Shown here one piece after another: positions 8,928 through 16,970 of a stretch of DNA of 64,000 nt. The translations under genes were made by a program, and so were the position numbers. Source of the stretch: Clostridium sp. MCC353. GTDB taxonomy: Bacteria > Bacillota > Clostridia > Lachnospirales > Lachnospiraceae. Under the pieces are notes generated by a model. It was not told where the DNA came from. It saw nothing but the letters and a program-made list of their open reading frames with translations, and did no database searches. The stretch's first letter is position 1. Each line of letters opens with the position of its first letter. The DNA lies in assembly GCF_018785315.1 (NCBI RefSeq), contig NZ_WQPN01000066.1, positions 107,130 to 171,129 on the forward strand, written 5' to 3'.

Positions 8928-10394
8928 TCAGATTCTATCTAATCCGGTTCTTTCAAATTGGCAGTCCGGGGCACCATATCGTCTTAACAGCTCCGCCATC
9001 TTTTTCATCAATCCATGCTCCAGCTCCGGATCATGGACCGGCCTGGCCTGGCCCGGATCATTTTGTATATCATAGATCAAATGGCAGTCGGGCGCATTTT
9101 TATGCCTGTGGGATACTGCTTGAATCCGCATCTGGGAAATGCCATGGCTGTGTTCCAGGAATTGTCCAAACTCCGCTTTGGCAAGAATTTCCCTCTCCAG
9201 AAAATCCTTTGTATTTCTCGGCATCAGGGTATGATGATATACGATGGAGCCCTCCGCAGGCTGGCGGCAATAGCTGTATCTGCCGTCGAACAGATTAATA
9301 TCCTTTCCGAAATACCCATACAGTACCGCATCGTGAAGCTGATCCGTCTGTCCTGATATAAGCGGCACCAAAGAGGTTCCATGCACTCCGTCCGGTATTT
9401 CACCTCCATGCAGATCCATAATTGTGGGCATCAAATCCATAGCAGCGGTTAAGGCCGATATCCTTTTATGGCAGAACCCAGTTTCCGGAGTACACATAAT
9501 GAGCGGAATATGAACCAGCTCCTGGTAATCAAACATATAGTTTTTAGCCCAATAACCGTGTTCTCCCAAAAGATGCCCATGGTCAGTGGTTAAAATCAGA
9601 ACCGTATCCTTCCACAAATCCAGTTCATCCATTTTGTCCAGGAATTTTCCAAGCCAGAAATCCGCCATAGTCAAAACCCCCGCATAGCTCTTGCGTATAT
9701 GCTCAACGGCCTCGGCCCCTTCCTTTACTTCCCGGTAAGGCGGCCAGTCAAAATGATATGGTTCTTCCCATGTGTCCTGATATAAATCCCTGTATTTCTT
9801 TGGACAGACAAATGGTTCATGAGGGTCAAATACTTCCAGATGAAGATGCCAGTTATCTTCCCGGAAGTTATTATCTAAAAACTCCATTCCCCTCATAAAA
9901 CATCTGGGTGTTGGGTATTCCTCCTCATCTTCCAAATCCGTAAATTTCCTGTTCACCCAGTACGGCCTCCGGTTCTTGCCTATAAATTCCGGCAGCTCCG
10001 GTTCTTTGACCAGTGGATGCCACTGGTCTCCTTCCTGTCCCCGTTCAAACTCCCAGGAATCAAATAATGTGTGGTATGCTTCTCCGCCGCTGTGAAAATA
10101 ATGATAATGATCAGTCACCATATGGCTGTACACGCCTTTCTGCCTGCGCAGTTCCACAGGCAGGCAGTCATCCCAGGGCTCAATTGGCCCCCAAGGCGCT
10201 TCCAGAAAACAAAGCCGCCCTGTCATCATCTCCCTGCGGGCCGGCATACAGGGAAGGGAACCGGCATAGTGATTATCAAACACCACTCCTCTCTCCGCCA
10301 GCCTGTCCAGGTTAGGTGTATTTACTTTTGGAAATCCATAAGAGTTTAAATAATGTCTGTTCAGTGAATCCATAACAATGAAGATGGTTTTCAT
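8928..10394 (-). CDS. Sulfatase (C-x-P-A-R type)
   Basis: A 488-residue sulfatase. Residues 1-12 contain the metal-binding MDSLNR segment, Cys49-Met-Pro-Ala-Arg53 is the formylglycine motif, and TTDHGHLLGEHGYWAKN provides the Asp-His metal ligands around residue 270. No signal peptide is evident. It differs in motif and sequence from the sulfatase at 5769, so the two probably remove sulfate from different positions. It begins 11 bp downstream of the permease stop and ends 14 bp before the GH3 gene, so the genes form one leftward operon. A strong AGGAGG precedes the ATG. Confidence 0.92.
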   Translation of the reverse strand: MKTIFIVMDSLNRHYLNSYGFPKVNTPNLDRLAERGVVFDNHYAGSLPCMPARREMMTGRLCFLEAPWGPIEPWDDCLPVELRRQKGVYSHMVTDHYHYFHSGGEAYHTLFDSWEFERGQEGDQWHPLVKEPELPEFIGKNRRPYWVNRKFTDLEDEEEYPTPRCFMRGMEFLDNNFREDNWHLHLEVFDPHEPFVCPKKYRDLYQDTWEEPYHFDWPPYREVKEGAEAVEHIRKSYAGVLTMADFWLGKFLDKMDELDLWKDTVLILTTDHGHLLGEHGYWAKNYMFDYQELVHIPLIMCTPETGFCHKRISALTAAMDLMPTIMDLHGGEIPDGVHGTSLVPLISGQTDQLHDAVLYGYFGKDINLFDGRYSYCRQPAEGSIVYHHTLMPRNTKDFLEREILAKAEFGQFLEHSHGISQMRIQAVSHRHKNAPDCHLIYDIQNDPGQARPVHDPELEHGLMKKMAELLRRYGAPDCQFERTGLDRI

Positions 10395-10405
10395 CTAAAT
10401 TCCTC

Positions 10406-11287
10406 CTATTCTTTGACTGCCCCCACCATGGTTCCCTTGGTGAAATGCCTTTGCAGGAACGGATATACGCATAAAATGGGAACCGTTGCAACCACAATTG
10501 TCGCGTAGCGTATGCTCTGGGAGATCGCATCCTGGCTTCCCGTATCCCCTCCGATGGCCATGGTAGACATATCGTTTTGAAGCAGTATTTCACGCAGAAT
10601 GACCTGAAGAGGATACAAAGACCGGTCCCTTATGATCGCAGAAGCCCAGAACCAACTGTTCCAAATATGTACCCCATAATAGAGTACAATCACTGCAAGC
10701 ATGGCCTTTGAAAGAGGCAGTATAATCTTGGTAAGAACCGTGATATGCCCCGCCCCGTCAATTCGTGCGGCTTCAACCAGACTTTCCGGTATGCTGGAAA
10801 ACGAGGTTCTCAGAATGATCATATTTCTTGTCTGAATCATAAATGGAATGATCAGCCCCCACAGGCTGTTGGTCAGATGAAGATCCTTTAAATTTAAATA
10901 AAACGGAATAATTCCTCCTTCAAAGAACATAGTGAATACAATGAACATCATAATCGGCTTCTTAAACAGCACATTTTTTCTGGATAAGAAATATGCGCCT
11001 AAAGAAGTCATTATCATATCAAAAATCAGCCCCACCACCAGTATAAATAACGTATTTGCGTAACCCTTTATGATCATTGGGTTATTAAACACCTTTTTAT
11101 ATGCATTTACCGTAAAATCCAGCGGGCGCAGCAGTAATCCCGAATGTTTCATTAATGAATTGCTGTCACTGACCGATGCCATCACAACATACCATATCGG
11201 ATAAATACATATAATAATCAGCAGGGATAATATCATATAGTTAAACACCTGGAACCCCCGTTCCCCTTTAGATACTTTAATTTTCAT
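10406..11287 (-). CDS. Carbohydrate ABC importer permease (LplC/YtcP-like)
   Basis: A 293-residue inner-membrane permease with six predicted helices and the EAA loop SLVEAARIDGAGHITVLTKI near residue 180, which docks the ATPase. The C-terminal FTKGTMVGAVKE is the standard ending of the YtcP/LplC group. It follows the LplB-like permease by 13 bp and precedes a sulfatase by 11 bp. With the 558-residue binding protein it should form a complex-oligosaccharide importer. The start ATG follows AAGGAGCAGCC. Confidence 0.92.
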   Translation of the reverse strand: MKIKVSKGERGFQVFNYMILSLLIIICIYPIWYVVMASVSDSNSLMKHSGLLLRPLDFTVNAYKKVFNNPMIIKGYANTLFILVVGLIFDMIMTSLGAYFLSRKNVLFKKPIMMFIVFTMFFEGGIIPFYLNLKDLHLTNSLWGLIIPFMIQTRNMIILRTSFSSIPESLVEAARIDGAGHITVLTKIILPLSKAMLAVIVLYYGVHIWNSWFWASAIIRDRSLYPLQVILREILLQNDMSTMAIGGDTGSQDAISQSIRYATIVVATVPILCVYPFLQRHFTKGTMVGAVKE

Positions 11288-11300
11288 GCCGGCTGCTCCT

Positions 11301-12218
11301 TTACCATAAACTCGTTTCTGTTAATTTTTTCGATACTCTATTGGCAAAAATAATCAAGATCAGATTAATTGCTGAATTAAATAACCCGATGGCTGTAGAA
11401 TAACTCCAGTCCTGCTCCAAAAGCCCGACCCGGTAGACATAGGAAGAGATGATGTCGGCCGTTTCGTAGGTTGAAGGATTATAGAGCAATATGGTTTTCT
11501 CATGCCCCATGCTCATCATCTGGCCGATTTTCATAATTAACATGATAACAATGGTAGGCGTTATGCCCGGTAGCGTGACATTTAAAAGCTGTTTCCATTT
11601 ACCGGCTCCGTCAATGGCCGCCGCCTCATATAACTGGCTGTCCACACCGGATAAAGCGGACAGGTAAATAATGGATCCCCATCCCACCTGCTGCCAGATC
11701 GCTGACGCAATGTAAATGGTCCGGTAGTATTTAGGATTCTGCATCAAAGGAGTGGCTTGACCCCCAAAAAACACTATGATGTCGTTAATTACCCCCGTTG
11801 TCATGCAGAAATTTGTAATCATACCGGCCACAACGATCATTGAGATAAAATGCGGTAAATAGGTTATTGTCTGCGTCAGGCTTTTGAACTTTTTATTTTT
11901 CACTTCATTCAGCATCAGCGCTAAAATGATGGGCGCCGGGAAACCAAACAACAGATTATAAAAGCTTAGCAGAACTGTATTCTTAAACAACCTCCCAAAA
12001 TAAATCCCGTCAAAAAACCTCTTAAAATTATCAAGCCCCACCCATGGACTTTCCGAAAACCCCAGCGCAGGGGTAAAATCTTTAAATGCAATCAGCGCCC
12101 CATACATGGGCTTGTATGCAAAGAGTATGTAAAATAAAACTACCGGTACAACCAGAAGGTACAAAGACTTGTTCTGCATCCAGTCCTTTTTTATCCTCCG
12201 GCCTAATTTGTTCATCAT
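11301..12218 (-). CDS. Carbohydrate ABC importer permease (LplB/YteP-like)
   Basis: A permease of 305 residues from the ATG pair at 12218/12215, which follows GAAGGAGAAGGGAG; a longer frame upstream lacks a ribosome site. It has six helices, the family-typical start region NKSLYLLVVPVVLFYILFAY and MYGALIAFKDF, and the EAA loop YEAAAIDGAGKWKQLLNVTLP. This is the first gene of leftward glycan locus 1, behind a -10 box with the shared TTTTCCGATATAA element. It pairs with the downstream LplC-like permease. Confidence 0.92.
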   Translation of the reverse strand: MMNKLGRRIKKDWMQNKSLYLLVVPVVLFYILFAYKPMYGALIAFKDFTPALGFSESPWVGLDNFKRFFDGIYFGRLFKNTVLLSFYNLLFGFPAPIILALMLNEVKNKKFKSLTQTITYLPHFISMIVVAGMITNFCMTTGVINDIIVFFGGQATPLMQNPKYYRTIYIASAIWQQVGWGSIIYLSALSGVDSQLYEAAAIDGAGKWKQLLNVTLPGITPTIVIMLIMKIGQMMSMGHEKTILLYNPSTYETADIISSYVYRVGLLEQDWSYSTAIGLFNSAINLILIIFANRVSKKLTETSLW

Positions 12219-12272
12219 GTTTGCTCCCTTCTCCTTCCGCCGAATTTTACTCGGCTTTATTTTGTAATATTT

Positions 12273-12310
12273 ATTATAGGAGATGGCAAAGAGCATTTAT
12301 ATCGGAAAAA
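12273..12310 (-). promoter_or_regulatory. Promoter of glycan locus 1 operon with the shared motif
   Basis: A perfect -10 TATAAT (12273-12278, minus strand) has TTTTTTCCGATATAA (12297-12310) 18 bp upstream and no clear -35 box. The binding-protein promoter at 3306 has the same arrangement with 19 bp. The permease start codon lies about 55 bp downstream. Confidence 0.55.
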
Positions 12311-12409
12311 ATGTAAAAGCATCGGATTATTAGTAAAATGTGGTACCGATCTTATTTTCTCAGATGGAAAACTGTACTATAAGGCAGGGCGGAACCGATT
12401 TATCAACAG

Positions 12410-12503
12410 AATCCCTTACCGCCGCATTATATGCGATACGCAGTGCGATCCTGCCCGAAGGGCTTTTTATTCAATAGGAGCACTTTCCTTTTGAATAAAA
12501 AAA
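12410..12503 (+). repeat. Composite hairpin repeat, copy 1 (shortened)
   Basis: A block of about 37 bp (12410-12447, through CGCATTATATGCGATACG) is almost identical to 33123-33159. It is followed by a GCCC-GAA-GGGC hairpin and a long A/T-ended hairpin (12464-12502) with arms TTTTTATTCAATAGGA and TCCTTTTGAATAAAAA. The second copy at 33066 has an exact version of the same hairpin with the loop in inverted orientation. It is probably a small dispersed non-coding element rather than part of a gene. Confidence 0.6.
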
Positions 12504-12538
12504 CGGATCAATATGCACAATAGCTACATATTGATCCG
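12504..12538 (-). terminator. Terminator downstream of the GGDEF pseudogene
   Basis: Perfect 12-bp arms CGGATCAATATG and CATATTGATCCG surround an 11-base loop. On the minus strand the stem is followed directly by a run of T residues, 28 bp after the pseudogene stop. Confidence 0.75.
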
Positions 12539-12565
12539 AGCTTTTATCTGATATCTCAAAATACA

Positions 12566-12985
12566 TTAATGCTCAAACTTCTTTTGCCTTCTCTTATCCT
12601 CATACATCCTATAATCTGCCCGGTTAACGCCCGGTCACCAGCACTGTGCCCCAGTTTGTCATTGATCTGTTTTAAATTATTTAAGTCAAACATCATGCAG
12701 GCGATTCTTGGAGTGCTTCCGGTTTCACGTTTCTGTCGTTCTAAGCGGTTTACCAGCAGCTCCGGATATGCTGCAAAAAAACGAGGCCAAAGTAAATCAG
12801 AATCGTGGCCCCCCCATCTCCGTCCGGTCTGACTGCGCCACTTCCACCAAATCGTGATACTTCATGAAATAATCTTTTCCTATCAATAAGATTATAGAAA
12901 ACACGCCAATGGTTACAGCCACGGAAACAATTTCCGCTTTCTGGGAGGTAAGCATTCCAATATACCTTCCAATTGAAGTTACCAT
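12566..12985 (-). pseudogene. Broken GGDEF (diguanylate cyclase) gene
   Basis: The leftward frame starts at ATG 12985 with a membrane segment (EIVSVAVTIGVFSIILLIG). It loses frame after about residue 60. It resumes as RIACMMFDLNNLKQINDKLG and HSAGDRALTG, the classic start of a GGDEF domain. It then jumps to ADYRMYEDKRRQKKFEH in another frame, the usual end of GGDEF proteins, before TAA at 12566. The central part with the GG(D/E)EF catalytic motif is deleted, so no cyclase activity is possible. At least two frame changes and one deletion mark it as a fossil of a membrane c-di-GMP synthase. Confidence 0.7.
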
Positions 12986-13189
12986 GCTTATTAGTCCTTA
13001 AAATGCAAAATATAAAAAATGTGCTATGATCTCTATAACAGTGATACCTATAAAAAAGTTAGTGCTCAATAGGATCAGCCATAGATGAGAGAAATCCACT
13101 GCATCACACATAGCTAATAAACCGGAGAGTAAAAAGAATAAGTGTGAAGAACTAATTTCCGGAAGAGTTGAATATGGAGAGGTGATCCC

Positions 13190-13450
13190 ATGACAGACAA
13201 TGAATTACTATTAGCAATTTCGTGTCTTATGGATAAGAAACTAGCTCCTATCGAAAGAGAATTAAAACAACTTAACATCACTCTGGAAAATGACATTTTG
13301 CCTCGTTTACAAAACATTGAATCATGCCATACATCAACCTATAACCGCTATCAAAGCAACTCAGACAGAATGGAAGCCGCATTTACAGACATAGAACTCA
13401 TGAAAAAAGTCCTTGCTGAACACAGTGAGAAACTGCAAAAAATCTCATAA
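13190..13450 (+). CDS. Small helical protein, relative of the heptad-repeat gene
   Basis: An 86-residue, charged, all-helical protein without signal or membrane segment. It opens with TDNELLLAISCLMDKKLAPIE and ends with LAEHSEKLQKIS. This head and tail match the layout of the 174-residue coiled-coil protein at 534 (L-x-x-AI-x-x-LM near the start, EK or ELK-x-I at the end) but without the heptad block. The ATG follows GAGAGGTGATCCC, and a -10-like TATGAT lies near 13026. A strong terminator follows. Function is unknown. Confidence 0.65.
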   Translation: MTDNELLLAISCLMDKKLAPIERELKQLNITLENDILPRLQNIESCHTSTYNRYQSNSDRMEAAFTDIELMKKVLAEHSEKLQKIS

Positions 13451-13459
13451 CTACAAAAA

Positions 13460-13500
13460 AGTGTAAAACCCACCGTTTCCTCCGGGTCTTACACTTTTTT
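13460..13500. terminator. Bidirectional terminator
   Basis: Stem AGTGTAAAACCC pairs with GGGTCTTACACT, flanked by A-rich and T-rich runs on both sides. It can end the small coiled-coil gene (rightward) and the permease operon whose last stop is at 13557 (leftward). Confidence 0.85.
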
Positions 13501-13556
13501 CTATATCCCCCCAGCCATCCTCAGCCGGGGTGATCCATAATAATCTCATTCCACGT

Positions 13557-14426
13557 CTACCCTTTCACCGCCCCCGATGTCAGTCCATCGATAAACAGCC
13601 GGTTAAAGAATATATAAACAAGTATAATCGGTATCAGCGAAATGGTAGTACCCGCCAGCATCAATGTCCAGGAAGATGCCGCCTCCTCGGTGGCCTTCAG
13701 GCCCATAATTCCTACAACCAAAGGCATTCTGGCTTTATTGGACATGGTAAACACCATGGGAAGCAGGTAATCGTTCCATGCGAAACGGAATTCCAGAATT
13801 CCCAGCGTAGCGATCAGCGGTTTACAGAGGGGGAAGATAATTCTTGTAAATATGCTGAAAAAGGAACATCCGTCGATTTTGGCCGCATCGTCGATTTCCG
13901 TTGAAATGGATCTCATATAGCTCTTAGCCACATATAAATTCGTTACATTGATGCCCAGAACGCGGATGATAATAACGCCCCACAGGGATTTGTTAATACC
14001 AAAGCCTTTAGCAATCCTGAACAGCGGGTACAAGGTCAAACTTCCCAGGGAAATGAACATGGATGATGTGATGAGCACAAACAAAAATTTCTTTCCCGGA
14101 AAATGGCCTCTCTCAAACACATAGGCCGATACGGTTATGGAAATGATCGTTCCGATTACGATCGGAACCGCCATAGCGATACTGTTCCATGTATACTGGG
14201 CGAAATTCGCATTTTCCCAGGCATTTACGTAGTTGGATATCTGAAATTCCTCCGGTATTACTTTATGGGCATTGGTGAGCAGCTCCGCATTGGACTTAAA
14301 TGAACCGAAAAATGTGTAGATCAATGGGAACATGGTAAAAACCATAATAAACGCTATGACAAGATAGATAATAATTTTACCGATTACGGCTCTCGTACTT
14401 TTTGAACGCAGTTTCGTATCCTTCAT
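13557..14426 (-). CDS. Sugar ABC importer permease (MalG type)
   Basis: A 289-residue permease with six helices, the EAA loop STEIDDAAKIDGCSFFSIF near residue 180 and the ending FIDGLTSGAVKG typical of MalG/UgpE-type proteins. It is the last gene of the leftward operon binding protein - FAD oxidoreductase - MalF type - MalG type. The ATG follows AGGAGG. The MalG-type pairing differs from the LplB/C type used by glycan loci 1 and 3. Confidence 0.92.
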   Translation of the reverse strand: MKDTKLRSKSTRAVIGKIIIYLVIAFIMVFTMFPLIYTFFGSFKSNAELLTNAHKVIPEEFQISNYVNAWENANFAQYTWNSIAMAVPIVIGTIISITVSAYVFERGHFPGKKFLFVLITSSMFISLGSLTLYPLFRIAKGFGINKSLWGVIIIRVLGINVTNLYVAKSYMRSISTEIDDAAKIDGCSFFSIFTRIIFPLCKPLIATLGILEFRFAWNDYLLPMVFTMSNKARMPLVVGIMGLKATEEAASSWTLMLAGTTISLIPIILVYIFFNRLFIDGLTSGAVKG

Positions 14427-14436
14427 TTGAAACCTC

Positions 14437-15348
14437 CTATATGTCTACTTCGAACCTGTTGCTGAACTTCATGTATACAATCGCAAAGATCGCCAGTATG
14501 ATTCCCGTAATCACGGACATCGCCGAAGCATAGCCGACTTCCTGCACCCTGGCGGAATATCCGAAGAAGTATTTGAATACATACGTCATGACCACCTCGG
14601 TCTTTCCTGCCGGCGCTCCGTTGGTTGATGCCAGGATCAAGTCATTCATCTTCATACTTCCTACAATCGCCAGCATGATTACCACACGTACGGTGGAGCC
14701 GATCATAGGCAGCGTAATCCGGAAGAATTTTGTCACGCTGGAGGCTCCGTCCAGATCCGCACATTCGTATAATTCCTTGGGCACGCTTTGGAGAGCCATT
14801 AAAAAGAATGTCATGGTAATACCGTAATTGTTCCATATGGACGCCAGGCCGATTACGAAAAGGGCGGTCCATTTATTTCCCATCCAGTTGATGGGGTTTG
14901 CTATGATCCCGCTGTGCATCAGCATTCCGTTGATAATTCCTTTAAAGTTCTGGAACATCAGGGAGAAGATCAAACCTGTAATCGCAGTACTGATAATGGC
15001 CGGAAGGAAGAACATAACACGGAATAAACCGGTGCATTTCAGGCCTTTGTTTAAAAACAGGGCCAGGAGCATGGCAAATGGAATCTGAACCAGGAGTTTT
15101 CCAAAGGTCAGAATCATCGTGGTCCCTATGGATTCCCAGAAAGCTTTATCCTTAAATGCCCGGGTGAAGTTCTCTATGCCCAGCCAGATGGGTTCCCCGT
15201 AACCGGAATAGTCGTACAACGCATACCTGATAATATAAACAATAGGCACATATGTAAATATAAAAAACCCAACCATCACCGGCGCCAGCATCAGCATGGC
15301 CTGAATCGATGATTTGTTATATTTCTGTTTCCCTATCATAAAATTCAT
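14437..15348 (-). CDS. Sugar ABC importer permease (MalF type)
   Basis: A permease of 303 residues from the ATG at 15348 (MNFMIGKQ), preceded by AAAGGTGGAAAAT. The longer upstream frame has no ribosome site. Six helices are predicted, and the EAA loop KELYECADLDGASSVTKFFR lies about two thirds along. It ends 10 bp before the MalG-type permease. It forms the channel with that protein for the substrate bound by the lipoprotein at 16971. Confidence 0.92.
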   Translation of the reverse strand: MNFMIGKQKYNKSSIQAMLMLAPVMVGFFIFTYVPIVYIIRYALYDYSGYGEPIWLGIENFTRAFKDKAFWESIGTTMILTFGKLLVQIPFAMLLALFLNKGLKCTGLFRVMFFLPAIISTAITGLIFSLMFQNFKGIINGMLMHSGIIANPINWMGNKWTALFVIGLASIWNNYGITMTFFLMALQSVPKELYECADLDGASSVTKFFRITLPMIGSTVRVVIMLAIVGSMKMNDLILASTNGAPAGKTEVVMTYVFKYFFGYSARVQEVGYASAMSVITGIILAIFAIVYMKFSNRFEVDI

Positions 15349-15434
15349 ATTTTCCACCTTTCTTTCACTGCAGGATTTGCCGCAGGATTCCCGTATAACC
15401 GTCCCGGAATCCATGACGGCATCTCCTGAAGAAT

Positions 15435-16787
15435 TTACTGAGGAATCCGGATACCCTGGCTTCTCAAATTATCCTGAAGCTCTCTGATATCGATCTCATC
15501 CGTATTAACTCCTTTGGCAGACGCCATGGCTGCCGCCGTTCCTGCCGCCTGGCCCGTCATCATGCAGGCTGAAATGGCCCTGATCCCGCTTTCCGCCACA
15601 TGATCCGCTGAAATGCACCTGCCCGCTGTCAGCATATTTTTAATATTAACAGGAATTAAAGCTCTGTAAGGGATCTGGAAACTGTCGTCTCCCTCGATCG
15701 GATGGAAAATATGGCCTTTGTAGCCCCTTCCTTCCAGGCTGCCGTCTCCGTCCATCTCCGCGTCAGGGGCCAGCATATCATAAAATCCGGGATAAACAGC
15801 GATCACATCCTCATAGGTTTTGCCGGAACGCATATCCTCAATGCTCATCTTGTAATGCCCTTCAATTCTCCTGCTGTCCCGGAATCCGATTTCCGGCCCT
15901 ATGGAAGCGATTTCTATATTTCTCAATTCCTCGTAATTCTCTTTTAAATAACGGTAAATATCCATGATATACTGCCTGCACTCCATCTCGCCTCTCGATA
16001 CATCAGCAAGATCCGTGGGGTCGATATGATAAGCGCATGCATAGTTTACATAAGAAATCTGTCCGCCTTTTGAAAGCCGTCCAAACGGCAGATCCTGGCG
16101 TTTGCACTTGAGACCGGTCAATCCCGCTCTGTATTTCTGTTTGAAGTCCCGGCCAATTTCTCTCAGCCGGTCTTCTCCCTCAACATTCAGCTTTTCCACA
16201 TCCGCTCCGGCAAACCTGAGGCCCACCGTGCCCGGCTGGCAGAGGCCGTCTAAATCCCTGCCCTGCTCAAACGGTACTCCGGCGCTGAACGCCACGTCGC
16301 CGTCACCGGTGGAATCCACGACCACATCGGCTTTCACCGCCACCGGACCATTTTTCGTCTGAATGATAACCGCTGTAATTCTGCCGTCTTCCACAATGGT
16401 TTCATTGACAAACGCATGAAAGTAGATTTCCACACCCAGTTCCGTCAGGAATTCATCCAGATATACCTTTAAATACTCGCTGTTAAAAGCATTTTTATTA
16501 TATTCCCTGATGTTGTCGCTTCCATATTTCTCTTTGCATCCTTTTTCTATCTCAGCGTAAATGCCTTCCGACTGAAACGGGGTTCCCGCCAGAAAATAAT
16601 TGGCATTTTCCACATAGCAGGCGGTGATATTTCCGCCCAGAAACCCTCTCTTTTCCAGAAGGATTACAGAGCGTCCCTGTCTGGCCGCCGCCGCGGCGGC
16701 GCCGATGCCTGCCGGGCCGCCCCCGACTACCAGCACATCCGTTGTCTTCAGAATCTTGATCTCTTCCTGTTTTCTGATAATATTCAT
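15435..16787 (-). CDS. FAD-dependent oxidoreductase (PF12831-like)
   Basis: A 450-residue flavoprotein. The N-terminal dinucleotide-binding motif VVGGGPAGIGAAAAAARQG at about residues 19-37 is followed by the acidic strand end VILLEKRGFLGGNIT. An SADHVAESGIRAI segment and an ACMMTGQAAGTAAAMA helix close the FAD site near the C terminus. No signal peptide is seen. The family oxidises or reduces diverse small molecules; its substrates are mostly unknown. Placement between the binding protein and the permease genes is unusual for an importer operon and suggests the transported compound is processed by redox chemistry, possibly with the 2-hydroxyacid dehydrogenase at 21029. The ATG at 16787 fits the AGAGAG site better than the GTG two codons upstream. 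Confidence 0.85.
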   Translation of the reverse strand: MNIIRKQEEIKILKTTDVLVVGGGPAGIGAAAAAARQGRSVILLEKRGFLGGNITACYVENANYFLAGTPFQSEGIYAEIEKGCKEKYGSDNIREYNKNAFNSEYLKVYLDEFLTELGVEIYFHAFVNETIVEDGRITAVIIQTKNGPVAVKADVVVDSTGDGDVAFSAGVPFEQGRDLDGLCQPGTVGLRFAGADVEKLNVEGEDRLREIGRDFKQKYRAGLTGLKCKRQDLPFGRLSKGGQISYVNYACAYHIDPTDLADVSRGEMECRQYIMDIYRYLKENYEELRNIEIASIGPEIGFRDSRRIEGHYKMSIEDMRSGKTYEDVIAVYPGFYDMLAPDAEMDGDGSLEGRGYKGHIFHPIEGDDSFQIPYRALIPVNIKNMLTAGRCISADHVAESGIRAISACMMTGQAAGTAAAMASAKGVNTDEIDIRELQDNLRSQGIRIPQ

Positions 16788-16918
16788 ATTCACACTCTCT
16801 TTACATTCAGATTTGCATAATTGTTACATTTTTCCATCATGGTATCCGCGCTTTTGCTTCGCGTCCACCGTTCCCTATAACTGCCGCATTCCGGCATAGC
16901 AGGCGCAATTTTACATAG

Positions 16919-16961
16919 AAAGTGCACGGATAAAGATTTACATCCTGTGTCCGTGCACTTT
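16919..16961 (-). terminator. Intra-operon hairpin after the binding-protein gene
   Basis: Perfect arms AAAGTGCACGGA and TCCGTGCACTTT lie just after the binding-protein stop (16971). The following T tract on the minus strand is short (TTTCTATG). It probably attenuates or protects the mRNA end so that the binding protein is made in excess over the downstream oxidoreductase and permeases. Confidence 0.65.
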
Positions 16962-16970
16962 ATCATCTCT

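Noticed and set aside
12219..12296. Upstream extension of the LplB-like permease
   Set aside because: It would start upstream of the -10 box and lacks a ribosome site; the ATG pair at 12218 has GAAGGAGAAGGGAG before it.
12569..12832. An 87-codon rightward frame
   Set aside because: It is antisense to the GGDEF fragment, whose motifs are specific.
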